Shown here: piece by piece, positions 1 through 6,824 of the stretch
Layout of the letters: every line of letters begins with the position of its first letter
Numbering within the stretch: the first letter of the stretch is position 1
Assembly (NCBI GenBank): GCA_017457545.1
Contig: JAFTHF010000084.1
Span: forward strand, 1-12,728
Source: Clostridia bacterium
GTDB taxonomy: Bacteria > Bacillota_A > Clostridia > Oscillospirales > CAG-272
Length of the DNA stretch: 12,728 nt
Direction: 5' to 3'
Made by a program: the position numbers and the translations under genes
The notes under the pieces: generated by a model
The model's input: only the letters and a program-made list of their open reading frames with translations
What the model was told of the DNA's origin: nothing
Databases searched by the model: none

Positions 1-5
1 CAAAG

Positions 6-149
6 AGTGATATTGTCGCACAGCGACAGTGATATTGAAGCCTTGCGGCTTCAGTGATATTCTATTCGCCCTAAACTTGCGCAGCAAATATCACTCGGCG
101 TAAGCCGAATATCACTGCGTAGCAATAGAACTCGCCGAAGGCGAATAGA
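6..149. repeat. Mosaic of short hairpins joined by AGTGATATT linkers
   Basis: The linker AGTGATATT occurs at 6-14, 28-36 and 53-61, and its reverse complement AATATCACT at 87-95 and 108-116. Between linkers sit different perfect hairpins: GTCGC-ACA-GCGAC (15-27), GAAGCC-TTGC-GGCTTC (37-52), TTGC-GCA-GCAA (77-87), CGGC-GTAA-GCCG (96-107) and TCGCC-GAA-GGCGA (132-144). A further 10-bp arm pair, 61-70 with 140-149, closes the right part, so the region is also globally palindromic. No open frame fits it. It resembles REP/BIME-type intergenic palindromes or a MITE-like element, but I cannot assign a named family. It starts within a few bases of the window edge and may extend further left. Confidence 0.75.
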
Positions 150-150
150 G

Positions 151-184
151 TTAGCGTGATACTCCGTTAAGAGTATCACGCTAA
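151..184. repeat. Perfect 14-bp inverted repeat downstream of rbsK
   Basis: TTAGCGTGATACTC (151-164) and GAGTATCACGCTAA (171-184) are exact reverse complements around the 6-nt loop CGTTAA. It lies 29 bp past the rbsK stop, so it could end or protect the 3' end of the minus-strand operon transcript. Neither flank has a clean U-tract: the plus side has a broken T-rich run (TTTTGTATTTTTA, from 194), while the side that follows in the minus transcript is not U-rich. It is therefore not a textbook intrinsic terminator. The arms share GTGATA with the neighbouring repeat linkers, which suggests it may belong to the same element. Confidence 0.7.
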
Positions 185-213
185 TCGCTACCGTTTTGTA
201 TTTTTACGTAATT

Positions 214-1137
214 TTACTGTCTTTTCTTTAAAAATTCGCTAACTTCCCTTTCGTTGGGAATAGAGCTTGATGCACCGGGACGGCTTACAGTAATAGAGCC
301 GGCTGCATTTGCAAAATCACAGGAGGAGAAAATATCTCCGCTTCTTAAATATTCAAGGGTAAGCGCCGCAGTAAATGCATCTCCTGCCGCAGTAGTATCT
401 ACAACAGGCATATCGTAGGGAGCTTTTATTACGCCCCTTTCGCCGTCAAAAATATACGCGCCTCTGCCACCAAGCTTAATTACTATGTACTCTGCCTTAA
501 CCCTTTCAAGCAGACAAAGGGCAGCCTCCTTACATTTTTCCTCAGTAGTGGGTGCAATACCTGTAAATGCCTCAGTTTCGCTTTCGTTGGGTGAAAATAC
601 GGTAACTCTTGGCAGCTTATCAAGAGGGAAATCCTTGTTTGCAGGACCTGCATCTATAAATATGGGAATACCTGCATTTGACGCTTCATTTGCTGCATGA
701 AGAATAGCATCATAATTTATTTCAAACTGCATATAAAGTGCATCGGGCTTACTTGCTATAGCCTCACTTACAGTTTCAAGCTCAATTTTTGAGTTTGCAC
801 CGGGGAAAACTATAATTCTGTTCTGCCCTGTTTTTTCAACAAGTATAGCAGCAAGTCCACTTGCAACGGTATCATCACGCTTGATATAGGAAACATCCAT
901 ACCCTCATTCTTGTATAAGTCAAGGAGAGTGTCGCCGTTTGTATCATTTCCAAGCTTTGTAAGGAATACGCATTTTGCACCGAGACGGGAAAATGCAACG
1001 GCAGAGTTTGCGCCCTTGCCACCGGGCACATAGGAGTAGCTTCCCTTATCTATTACAGTCTGCCCCTCAACAGGAACAAAATCCACATTCATTACCATGT
1101 CCATGTTGGCTGAGCTTACAACAAGTATTCTTTTCAT
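214..1137 (-). CDS. rbsK: Ribokinase (PfkB-family sugar kinase)
   Basis: A cytoplasmic kinase that would phosphorylate D-ribose to ribose-5-phosphate with ATP, feeding the pentose phosphate pool. The 307 residues match the usual ribokinase length. Visible signatures are the N-terminal substrate segment (N11-M-D13), the first PfkB motif GGKGAN (39-44), the PNESE segment (183-187), KLGGRGA (221-227) and the second PfkB motif DTTAAGD (247-253), with D253 as the expected catalytic base. The start has AGAGG just upstream and overlaps the trmO stop as ATGA, implying translational coupling. It is the last gene of the minus-strand operon. No ribose transporter or rbsD is nearby, so a related substrate such as another pentose or a nucleoside cannot be excluded. 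Confidence 0.88.
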   Translation of the reverse strand: MKRILVVSSANMDMVMNVDFVPVEGQTVIDKGSYSYVPGGKGANSAVAFSRLGAKCVFLTKLGNDTNGDTLLDLYKNEGMDVSYIKRDDTVASGLAAILVEKTGQNRIIVFPGANSKIELETVSEAIASKPDALYMQFEINYDAILHAANEASNAGIPIFIDAGPANKDFPLDKLPRVTVFSPNESETEAFTGIAPTTEEKCKEAALCLLERVKAEYIVIKLGGRGAYIFDGERGVIKAPYDMPVVDTTAAGDAFTAALTLEYLRSGDIFSSCDFANAAGSITVSRPGASSSIPNEREVSEFLKKRQ

Positions 1138-1817
1138 ATTTTCCTCTTTTCTATGGATATAACGGTTAAAGCCTTATCCTTAACCTTAAATTTAATTTCA
1201 AAGGAAGCTAAGGGATAGCCGTATATCCTGTTTTCGTCTTCTATATAGGAGGGACGCGGATCCTCCTCTAAAATTCTTGTAAGAGTGTTCAGCTTTTCTT
1301 TTGAAAGCTCCAAAGGAGCTACACAATCATAATGTACATTAAGCCTGTAATCCCCTATTTCCTCAGTAAAGCCACCTAAAGCATCTTCTATGCTGTCGGC
1401 ATAGGCAAGATAGGGCTTTATATCGTAAATCGGGGTACCGTTTACCATGTCAGCTCCCGAAACCTGTAGTACGTACCCATACTTTTCGGTATATTCCACC
1501 CCTTCAAGCTTGACAGCAGATAAGCCCAAATGGTTTGGACGGAATGGAGAACGGGTAGCAAAAACACCCATTCGCTCATTACCACCAAGCTTTGGTGGGC
1601 GCACGGTGGGAGAATATTCCTTATTAAGATTTTCTGAAAATCCCCAGATCAGCCACAGATGAGAAAAGCCCTCAATACCACGGATAGCATCGGGATTTCT
1701 GTATTTCTTTTCAAATATAACAGTACCCGAAAGGTCTTTTACTATGCCACTTTGTCTTGGGATACCGAATTTGGAATCAAAATCGGTTATTATTTTTCCG
1801 ATAGGCTCTATATTCAT
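1134..1817 (-). CDS. trmO: tRNA (adenine(37)-N6)-methyltransferase TrmO (TsaA/YaeB family)
   Basis: The family methylates N6 of t6A37 in tRNAs reading ACY codons, using S-adenosylmethionine. At 227 residues it is a standard TrmO. Visible motifs are PIGKI near the N-terminus (5-9), GIPRQ (18-22), SHLWLI (52-57), ATRSPFRPN (87-95), the NGTPIYDIKPY block (126-136; more often DGTPI) and the C-terminal DPRPSY (186-191). The start overlaps the hslO stop by one base (TGATG), and its stop overlaps the rbsK start by four bases. The ribosome site is weak (only GTGGAAAAG upstream), which fits translation by coupling from hslO. Confidence 0.9.
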   Translation of the reverse strand: MNIEPIGKIITDFDSKFGIPRQSGIVKDLSGTVIFEKKYRNPDAIRGIEGFSHLWLIWGFSENLNKEYSPTVRPPKLGGNERMGVFATRSPFRPNHLGLSAVKLEGVEYTEKYGYVLQVSGADMVNGTPIYDIKPYLAYADSIEDALGGFTEEIGDYRLNVHYDCVAPLELSKEKLNTLTRILEEDPRPSYIEDENRIYGYPLASFEIKFKVKDKALTVISIEKRKI

Positions 1818-2701
1818 CAGAACAGCTTTTCCACGTCTTCTCTGTAGAAGGCGTATTTTTTATCGCAGAAATGGCATTCAAGCTCGATTTTTTCTTCCTC
1901 GCCCTTTGCCTTCTTTTCTGCAAAAATACTTTCGATTTCTTCCTTGCCAAGGCTGATAAGAGCACGCTTTGTTCTCTCAACGGAGCAATCACACTTGTAT
2001 TCGATTTCAAGCTCGTCAAAAAGGTCGTATTCGATTCCGTTCAATGCAAGCTTGAGAATATCCTCATTTGACATTCCCGCATCAAATCGTGTGGAAATAT
2101 TATTAAGAAATTTAGAATTTTCCTCAAGTCGTGCAATAACGCTTTCGTCGGGGAAAGGAAGAAGCTGAACAAATACACCGCCGGCAGCCTTACAGGTGTG
2201 GTCTGTATCTACAAGGACACCGAGGGCGCAAAGGGTAGGTGTCTGCTCACTTGTTGCGTAATACTGTGCAATGTCCTCTGCTACCTCACCGCTTACAAGC
2301 TCAATAGTGCCGTTAAAGGGCACATCATCCCCCACATCCTTGGATACGGAAAGAAGTCCGTTACCCACAATACCGGAAACATCAAGCTTGCCGTTAGGCT
2401 TGTTAGGTACATCAGCCATAGGGTTGGCAATATAACCCTTTACATTACCGTAGTAGTCGGCACAGGCAAGAGTTGTACCTGCAAGGCCGTTACCCTTAAT
2501 TGTAACTGTAAGACGATTTTCCTTTTCGGGAAGCATAGTTCCCATTACAGAAGAGGCGGTAAGAAGTCTGCCAAGCAAGGCAGAGGCGGTCGGTGCTGTC
2601 TTGTGATACCTTATTGCCTCATTAACAATATCCCTTGAGTTAATTACATATGCACGTGCGCTTCCGTCCTTTGTCATAGCGCGAAGAATTGTAGATCCCA
2701 T
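1817..2701 (-). CDS. hslO: Hsp33 redox-regulated chaperone
   Basis: Hsp33 is a cytoplasmic holdase that is switched on when oxidants release a zinc ion from its C-terminal cysteine cluster. The 294-residue protein has the family architecture: an N-terminal Hsp33 core (about 1-225) and the C-terminal redox switch with all four zinc ligands, C237-D-C239 and C276-H-F-C279. A charged Lys/Glu-rich linker (about 252-272) separates the two cysteine pairs. The strong site AAGGAG overlaps the stop codon of the upstream methyltransferase gene 10 bp away, and the gene overlaps trmO by one base. Inferred to be co-transcribed with both neighbours. Confidence 0.95.
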   Translation of the reverse strand: MGSTILRAMTKDGSARAYVINSRDIVNEAIRYHKTAPTASALLGRLLTASSVMGTMLPEKENRLTVTIKGNGLAGTTLACADYYGNVKGYIANPMADVPNKPNGKLDVSGIVGNGLLSVSKDVGDDVPFNGTIELVSGEVAEDIAQYYATSEQTPTLCALGVLVDTDHTCKAAGGVFVQLLPFPDESVIARLEENSKFLNNISTRFDAGMSNEDILKLALNGIEYDLFDELEIEYKCDCSVERTKRALISLGKEEIESIFAEKKAKGEEEKIELECHFCDKKYAFYREDVEKLF

Positions 2702-2711
2702 TTTTATCTCC

Positions 2712-3470
2712 TTATTTTATTGCTCTTGCAGTTATGTAGCATCTTTCATCGGTATCGGAAAGAGGATTTCCGCAAAGGTCACCGCTGACCTTTATAATTT
2801 CAAAGCCACATGCCTTAAGTGCATCCTTGATTTTCTTTATTTCGTAGCATCTTTCCTTTTGGATTTCGTCAAGCCTTTCATAGCTTCCGTCCTCATTTTC
2901 AAGAAAAATGCTCAGATAAAACTTGCAGATTTTACTTTTTTCGTTGTATTCGTTCTGCCACGCAACAAGAGAGCTTTCGTCCTCTAAAATGTATGCGTTA
3001 TCCCCGTAGACATTTTTGAATTTGTAGGGGGTATTTATATCAAAAACAAACACTCCGTCGGGGATAAGATAGTTATGGACCAATGAAAAGCAGCTGTATA
3101 GGTCCTTATATGAGGTAAGATAGTTTATACTGTCAAGACAGCATACACATGCGTCCACCGTGCCGTAAAGCTCAAAGGACTGCATGCCCTGGCACAGCCA
3201 CAGAATATCGCTTATATTTCTCTCGGCGCAGATTTCTCTTGCCTCAGACAGCATATCCTCACTTAAGTCAACACCTGTCATATCGTAGCCAAGCTCACGC
3301 AATGCAAAGGTTATTTTTCCTGTGCCGCAGGCAAGGTCAAGAACAAGAGAGGAACGGTTGCGCTCGTTATCCTTTATTTCCTTGTCAAGATATTTTGCAT
3401 AGGCTGTATAGTCAAAATCTCCGTTCAGGGAGTCATACACCCTTGCAAGTGACGAATACTGCTTTCCCAT
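2712..3470 (-). CDS. Class I SAM-dependent methyltransferase, substrate unknown
   Basis: A 252-residue Rossmann-fold methyltransferase. The SAM-binding glycine motif DLACGTG lies at about 45-51 and the acidic motif II GVDLSEDM at about 66-73. The opening YSSLARVYDSL segment is common in clostridial members. I chose the ATG at 3470 over the one at 3497 because AAAGGAG (3477-3483) stands six bases upstream of it. The upstream ATG has no ribosome site and would lie before the predicted transcription start. It is the first gene of the operon leading into hslO, trmO and rbsK. The substrate (small molecule, RNA or protein) cannot be told from sequence. Confidence 0.85.
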   Translation of the reverse strand: MGKQYSSLARVYDSLNGDFDYTAYAKYLDKEIKDNERNRSSLVLDLACGTGKITFALRELGYDMTGVDLSEDMLSEAREICAERNISDILWLCQGMQSFELYGTVDACVCCLDSINYLTSYKDLYSCFSLVHNYLIPDGVFVFDINTPYKFKNVYGDNAYILEDESSLVAWQNEYNEKSKICKFYLSIFLENEDGSYERLDEIQKERCYEIKKIKDALKACGFEIIKVSGDLCGNPLSDTDERCYITARAIK

Positions 3471-3476
3471 ATAAAG

Positions 3477-3483
3477 CTCCTTT
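3477..3483 (-). promoter_or_regulatory. Ribosome-binding site that fixes the methyltransferase start
   Basis: On the minus strand AAAGGAG is followed by CTTTAT and then ATG at 3470. The alternative in-frame ATG at 3497, nine codons earlier, has no purine-rich site upstream, so the shorter protein is favoured. Confidence 0.7.
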
Positions 3484-3500
3484 TTGTAAGTTCTCATTAC

Positions 3501-3529
3501 ATTTTATCACATAAGAGCCTTAAAGTAAA
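3501..3529 (-). promoter_or_regulatory. Candidate sigma-A promoter for the methyltransferase-hslO-trmO-rbsK operon
   Basis: On the minus strand TTTACT (3524-3529, 4/6 match to TTGACA) is followed after 17 bp by TAAAAT (3501-3506, 5/6 match to TATAAT). The implied start near 3494 gives a leader of roughly 25 nt to the ATG at 3470. It lies in the 63-bp gap after murC, where I see no clear terminator, so read-through from murC may also contribute. Confidence 0.4.
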
Positions 3530-3533
3530 TAGA

Positions 3534-4910
3534 TTATATACGTAAATTTTTCAGTTTTATTATATCTCCTGCCCCCATTATAACTATTGCATCGCTTTCA
3601 CATCGGTCAATTTCAGTCTTTATCCTTTTAAAATCCTCAATATATTCTCCCCTCATATCAAGGGCAAAGCCCTCACTTGTTATGCCGTAGATGTTTCTTT
3701 CCCGTGCAGGATAGATTGGCGCAATAATAAGCCTTGATGCGTCCTTGAATGCACCTTTAAATTCAGAATACAGGGCGAACGTGCGTGAGTAGGTATGGGC
3801 TTGAAAAACACACAAAATATTCTTATACCCCATTTGTCTAAGCGCGTTAAGAGTGGCCTGTATTTCCCTTGGGTGATGGGCATAATCTATGTAAATATCG
3901 CCACTCCCCTGCCCTTTTTTAAAAAGCTCAAGCCGCCTTTCCACTCCCTCAAAGCTTGAAATGGCAAGTGAAATTATCTCCGGTGCAATTCCGTTTTTAT
4001 GTGCAACGGCAAGGGCGCAAAGACCGTTATATACCATATGAATGCCCCTTTGCTTAAGGGCGCATTCTGTCAGCTTCTTTCCGTTACGGTAAGCAATAAA
4101 GCCGTTATCCGTTACGGTGGCAGAATATTCACCCTTGCTTTCAATGCCAAATGTCACAAATTCAAGCTGAGGGTTTTCTTCTCTGAACTCCTTGTCAAAG
4201 GCGTTCATAGACATAGCATCATCCAGATTTATAAACACTCTTGCGCCGATTTTTGCATATTTTCTGAAGGAATCGAGGATTTGCTCCTTGCTTTTAAAGT
4301 AGTCGGGGTGGTCAAAATCCATATTCAGCACAACGGAATCCGTGGGATACAGGCAATGAAAGGAATCCATATACTCACATGCCTCAAAAATAATATGCTC
4401 CCCCTCGCCAAACTTGTATTGACTTAAGTATTCCCTCATTATTCCACCGCAAAACACGGTGGGATTTTTGTCTGCCACCTCAAAGATATGGGAAACAAGA
4501 GATGTAACCGTGCTTTTTCCGTGCATACCGGCTATACCTATTCGGTGCTTGTATTGACTTGTAACATATCCAAGAAAATTAGCACGGGATACAAGAGGGA
4601 TATTCTCCTTTATGGCACATTGAATTTCAAAATTATCCTTGTCTATTGCTCCTGTATAAATTACCATATCCATATGACTTGCGCTATCGGGAGTGGAGCA
4701 ATATTTAATCTTTTTTGCCACCCGTTCCAGCTTTTTGCATACATCGCTCCGTTCTCTGTCATATCCGTAAACCTCCTTGCCCCGATAGATACAGTACTCT
4801 GCAAGGGCGCTCATGCTGATACCCCCTATACCGACAAAAAAGATTTTTTTACTGTTCTCAAATATGGTATCAAGCTCCTTTACGGAATAATGAGAATTTT
4901 CTAAAGACAT
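3534..4910 (-). CDS. murC: UDP-N-acetylmuramate--L-alanine ligase
   Basis: MurC adds L-alanine to UDP-MurNAc with ATP, the first peptide-adding step of cytoplasmic peptidoglycan precursor synthesis. The 458-residue length is typical. Domains are an N-terminal UDP-substrate Rossmann domain (FVGIGGISMSALA at 25-37), a central ATPase domain with P-loop GMHGKST (128-134), EACEYMDSF (176-184) and NMDFDHPDYF (196-205), and a C-terminal domain with DYAHHP (342-347) and FQAHTYSR (369-376). The P-loop reads GKST where GKTT is commoner; this is a conservative change that still places K132. The strong GGGAGG site precedes the ATG. It is transcribed divergently from spoVG. Confidence 0.93.
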   Translation of the reverse strand: MSLENSHYSVKELDTIFENSKKIFFVGIGGISMSALAEYCIYRGKEVYGYDRERSDVCKKLERVAKKIKYCSTPDSASHMDMVIYTGAIDKDNFEIQCAIKENIPLVSRANFLGYVTSQYKHRIGIAGMHGKSTVTSLVSHIFEVADKNPTVFCGGIMREYLSQYKFGEGEHIIFEACEYMDSFHCLYPTDSVVLNMDFDHPDYFKSKEQILDSFRKYAKIGARVFINLDDAMSMNAFDKEFREENPQLEFVTFGIESKGEYSATVTDNGFIAYRNGKKLTECALKQRGIHMVYNGLCALAVAHKNGIAPEIISLAISSFEGVERRLELFKKGQGSGDIYIDYAHHPREIQATLNALRQMGYKNILCVFQAHTYSRTFALYSEFKGAFKDASRLIIAPIYPARERNIYGITSEGFALDMRGEYIEDFKRIKTEIDRCESDAIVIMGAGDIIKLKNLRI

Positions 4911-4942
4911 AAAAACCTCCCTTTTGCTACAAGCTTTTACAT

Positions 4943-5006
4943 TTTTTCACAAAAATTACTTAATGATTTCACACAAATATTTCACAGAATACCTACACAG
5001 TTCACA
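4943..5006. promoter_or_regulatory. Four TTCACA direct repeats in the murC-spoVG gap
   Basis: TTCACA occurs at 4946-4951, 4968-4973, 4981-4986 and 5001-5006, in the same orientation. The first sits in TTTTTCACA (4943-4951), which fits the relaxed DnaA-box pattern TTWTNCACA. The third, TATTTCACA (4978-4986), has one mismatch, and the second and fourth are weaker. They lie upstream of the spoVG -10 element and between the divergent start codons. They could be operator sites for either gene, or chance repeats in AT-rich DNA. Confidence 0.35.
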
Positions 5007-5021
5007 ATTTATTGATATAAT
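4994..5021 (+). promoter_or_regulatory. Candidate extended -10 promoter of spoVG
   Basis: TATAAT at 5016-5021 is exact and is preceded by TGA, forming an extended -10 (TGnTATAAT). A weak -35, TACACA (4994-4999, 4/6), lies 16 bp upstream. In Bacillus spoVG is driven by sigma-H, but I see no AGGA...GAAT sigma-H pattern at the right spacing here. The expected leader to the ATG at 5073 is about 45 nt. Confidence 0.5.
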
Positions 5022-5072
5022 GATATTGTTGAAAGCCATAGAAGTTTAATTACCATTTCGGAGGACATAAAA

Positions 5073-5381
5073 ATGATTATTTCAGATATCAAAATCAGAA
5101 AATTTTTCGAGGACGGACCTATGAAGGCTGTTGTATCCGTTACCTTTGACGGCGCGCTTGCCGTTCACGATATTAAGGTCATTAACGCAAGGGATAAATA
5201 TTTTATCGTTATGCCCAGCAGAAAGAACCCTGACGGAACATACCGTGATATTGTTCATCCCATCAACGCAGAATTCCGTGCTGAGCTTGAGGGCGCAATA
5301 ATCAAGGCATACTTTGACCAGCTTGAGAATGCAACCTTCGCTCTTAACGAAGAGGATAATTTTGAAACAGTAAACGTTTAA
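5073..5381 (+). CDS. spoVG: SpoVG family regulatory protein
   Basis: SpoVG is a small site-specific DNA- and RNA-binding regulator that affects septation, sporulation and, in pathogens, capsule and virulence genes. The 102-residue protein has the family core: an N-terminal strand (ISDIKIRKF), VHDIKVI (31-37), FIVMPSRKNPDGTYRD (44-59) and IVHPIN (60-65), followed by the basic/aromatic helix. The last 15 or so residues form an acidic tail beyond the core. GGAGG lies 8 bp before the ATG. It is monocistronic, ending in strong terminators. Presence of spoVG does not by itself prove that this organism sporulates. Confidence 0.95.
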   Translation: MIISDIKIRKFFEDGPMKAVVSVTFDGALAVHDIKVINARDKYFIVMPSRKNPDGTYRDIVHPINAEFRAELEGAIIKAYFDQLENATFALNEEDNFETVNV

Positions 5382-5389
5382 ATACGGTT

Positions 5390-5425
5390 AAGGAGATTTC
5401 CGAGCTTGGAAATCTCCTTTTTATT
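5390..5425 (+). terminator. Intrinsic terminator of spoVG
   Basis: A perfect 12-bp stem (5390-5401 with 5408-5419; AAGGAGATTTCC and its complement) with loop GAGCTT is followed by a T-rich run (TTTATTT). It begins 8 bp after the spoVG stop codon. Confidence 0.92.
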
Positions 5426-5448
5426 TGCGTAAATAAACGCATTTTTTT
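5426..5448 (+). terminator. Second, smaller terminator-like hairpin after spoVG
   Basis: TGCGT (5426-5430) pairs with ACGCA (5437-5441) around AAATAA and is followed by seven Ts. Placed directly behind the main terminator, it may act as a back-up that insulates the hisS promoter. Confidence 0.5.
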
Positions 5449-5459
5449 ATTTTACAGTA

Positions 5460-5488
5460 TTGACAGGGTTTGTTTAAGTTGTTATAAT
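5460..5488 (+). promoter_or_regulatory. Consensus sigma-A promoter of hisS-aspS
   Basis: An exact TTGACA (5460-5465) and an exact TATAAT (5483-5488) are separated by the optimal 17 bp. Transcription should start near 5495, giving a leader of only about 60 nt before the hisS ATG. No T-box signature fits within it. Confidence 0.88.
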
Positions 5489-5556
5489 ATACTTTATAAA
5501 ACTTTTGTATTATTATATTATGCGTTACACACGCGTATGCTACAGCGAGGTTTGAT

Positions 5557-6822
5557 ATGGCAAATAAAATTCAGAAACCCAGAGGCACCATGGATATATT
5601 CCCTGAGGACGTGGCTCTTTGGCATAAAATTGAAGAAAAGGCAAGAAGCGTTGCTGAGCGCTTTGGCTTTGGTGAGGTTCGTACACCTACCTTTGAGGAG
5701 CTTGCTCTTTTTAAGCGTGGAGTTGGCGAGGTAACCGACGTTGTACAGAAGGAAATGTACACCTTTACCGATAAGGAGGACAGAGTATTCGCTCTTCGTC
5801 CCGAGGGCACTGCATCGGTAGTTCGTGCTATTATCGAAAACGGACGCACATCAGACCCAATGCCTCTTAAATATTACTACTTAATCAACTGCTTCCGTTA
5901 CGAAAAGCCACAGGCGGGCAGAAGCCGTGAGTTTTTCCAGTTCGGCACAGAAATGTTCGGTACAGCATCAAGTGCAGCAGATGCTACTGTAATTTCTCTT
6001 GCCGATACACTTATCAAGGAGCTTGGAATCAAAAACGTTAAGCTTCACATAAATTCAATCGGCTGTCCCCAGTGCCGTCCCAATTACAGACAGGCGCTTG
6101 TTGATTACTTCTCACAGCACGAGGAGCAGCTTTGCGATACCTGTAAGGAAAGACTTAAGACTAACCCCTTGCGTGTCCTTGACTGCAAGAGCCCTGTATG
6201 CTCCGAGATTGCAAAGGATGCCCCCAATACAATTGACCACCTTTGCCCCGAGTGCAACAGTCACCTTGACAGCCTTAAGCGTCACCTTGATGCTATGGGC
6301 ATTGAGTACACAGTGGATACAAGAATCGTAAGAGGACTTGACTACTACACAAAGACAGTGTTTGAATTTATCTGTGAGGGCATCGGCGCACAGAGCACGG
6401 TTTGCGGTGGTGGACGCTACGACGGACTTATGCAGCAGCTTGGCGGTCCTGCATTACCAGGCATCGGCTTTGGTATGGGTATTACACGTATTATCCTTGC
6501 TATGAAGGAAAGCGGCTGTGCCGATACAGATGAGAAAAAGCCTCTTCTCTACATCGCTCCCTTGGGAGAAAATGCGGTATCAAAGGCACTCTCCATTGTG
6601 TCTGAGCTTCGCAAGGACGGTATCTATGCCGAATGTGATATCTGCGCACGTAGCTTGAAGGCACAGATGAAATATGCTGACAAAATCGGCGCAGAATATA
6701 CTCTTATCATAGGTGATAGCGAGCTTGAAAACGGACGTGCTCAGCTTAAGAATATGAAGAAGAGTGAGCAGACAGAAATAGAAATTGACAATATATTTAA
6801 TGTTCTTAAACAGGAGATGTAA
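5557..6822 (+). CDS. hisS: Histidyl-tRNA synthetase
   Basis: A class II synthetase charging tRNA-His with histidine in the cytoplasm, normally as a homodimer. The 421 residues show motif 1 near PRGTMDIFPED (8-18), motif 2 in CFRYEKPQAGRSREF (112-126), the histidine-specific RGLDYYT (259-265) and motif 3 GFGMGITRIILAM (304-316), then an anticodon-binding domain (about 328-421). The insertion domain has cysteine pairs at C170/C173, C193/C196 and C230/C233, with C210 and C215 between; such pairs occur in Gram-positive HisRS and may bind zinc. GAGG lies 9 bp before the ATG. The stop is followed after 2 bp by aspS, so the pair forms an operon. Confidence 0.96.
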   Translation: MANKIQKPRGTMDIFPEDVALWHKIEEKARSVAERFGFGEVRTPTFEELALFKRGVGEVTDVVQKEMYTFTDKEDRVFALRPEGTASVVRAIIENGRTSDPMPLKYYYLINCFRYEKPQAGRSREFFQFGTEMFGTASSAADATVISLADTLIKELGIKNVKLHINSIGCPQCRPNYRQALVDYFSQHEEQLCDTCKERLKTNPLRVLDCKSPVCSEIAKDAPNTIDHLCPECNSHLDSLKRHLDAMGIEYTVDTRIVRGLDYYTKTVFEFICEGIGAQSTVCGGGRYDGLMQQLGGPALPGIGFGMGITRIILAMKESGCADTDEKKPLLYIAPLGENAVSKALSIVSELRKDGIYAECDICARSLKAQMKYADKIGAEYTLIIGDSELENGRAQLKNMKKSEQTEIEIDNIFNVLKQEM

Positions 6823-6824
6823 AT

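Noticed and set aside
6..149. CRISPR array
   Set aside because: The repeat unit is only 9 bp, the spacers are themselves palindromes of unequal length, the orientation flips midway, and no cas gene is present.
485..700. Plus-strand open frames of 60-195 codons opposite rbsK, hslO, murC and truB, and minus-strand ones opposite hisS, aspS and the antiporter
   Set aside because: They mirror the codon structure of well-supported genes, lack ribosome sites and show no recognisable domains.
4507..4529. MurC P-loop GMHGKST as a sign of a different ligase (for example Mpl) or a defective enzyme
   Set aside because: The Thr-to-Ser change is conservative, the lysine is kept and all other MurC blocks are present; this variant fits clostridial MurC.
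5489..5556. T-box or other riboswitch in the hisS leader
   Set aside because: The leader is about 60 nt and contains no T-box motif, specifier stem or terminator; only short weak inverted repeats are seen.
6064..6255. HisRS cysteine pairs as an unusual acquired zinc module
   Set aside because: Similar cysteine pairs in the insertion domain are found in other Gram-positive HisRS, so they are family features and not a novelty.
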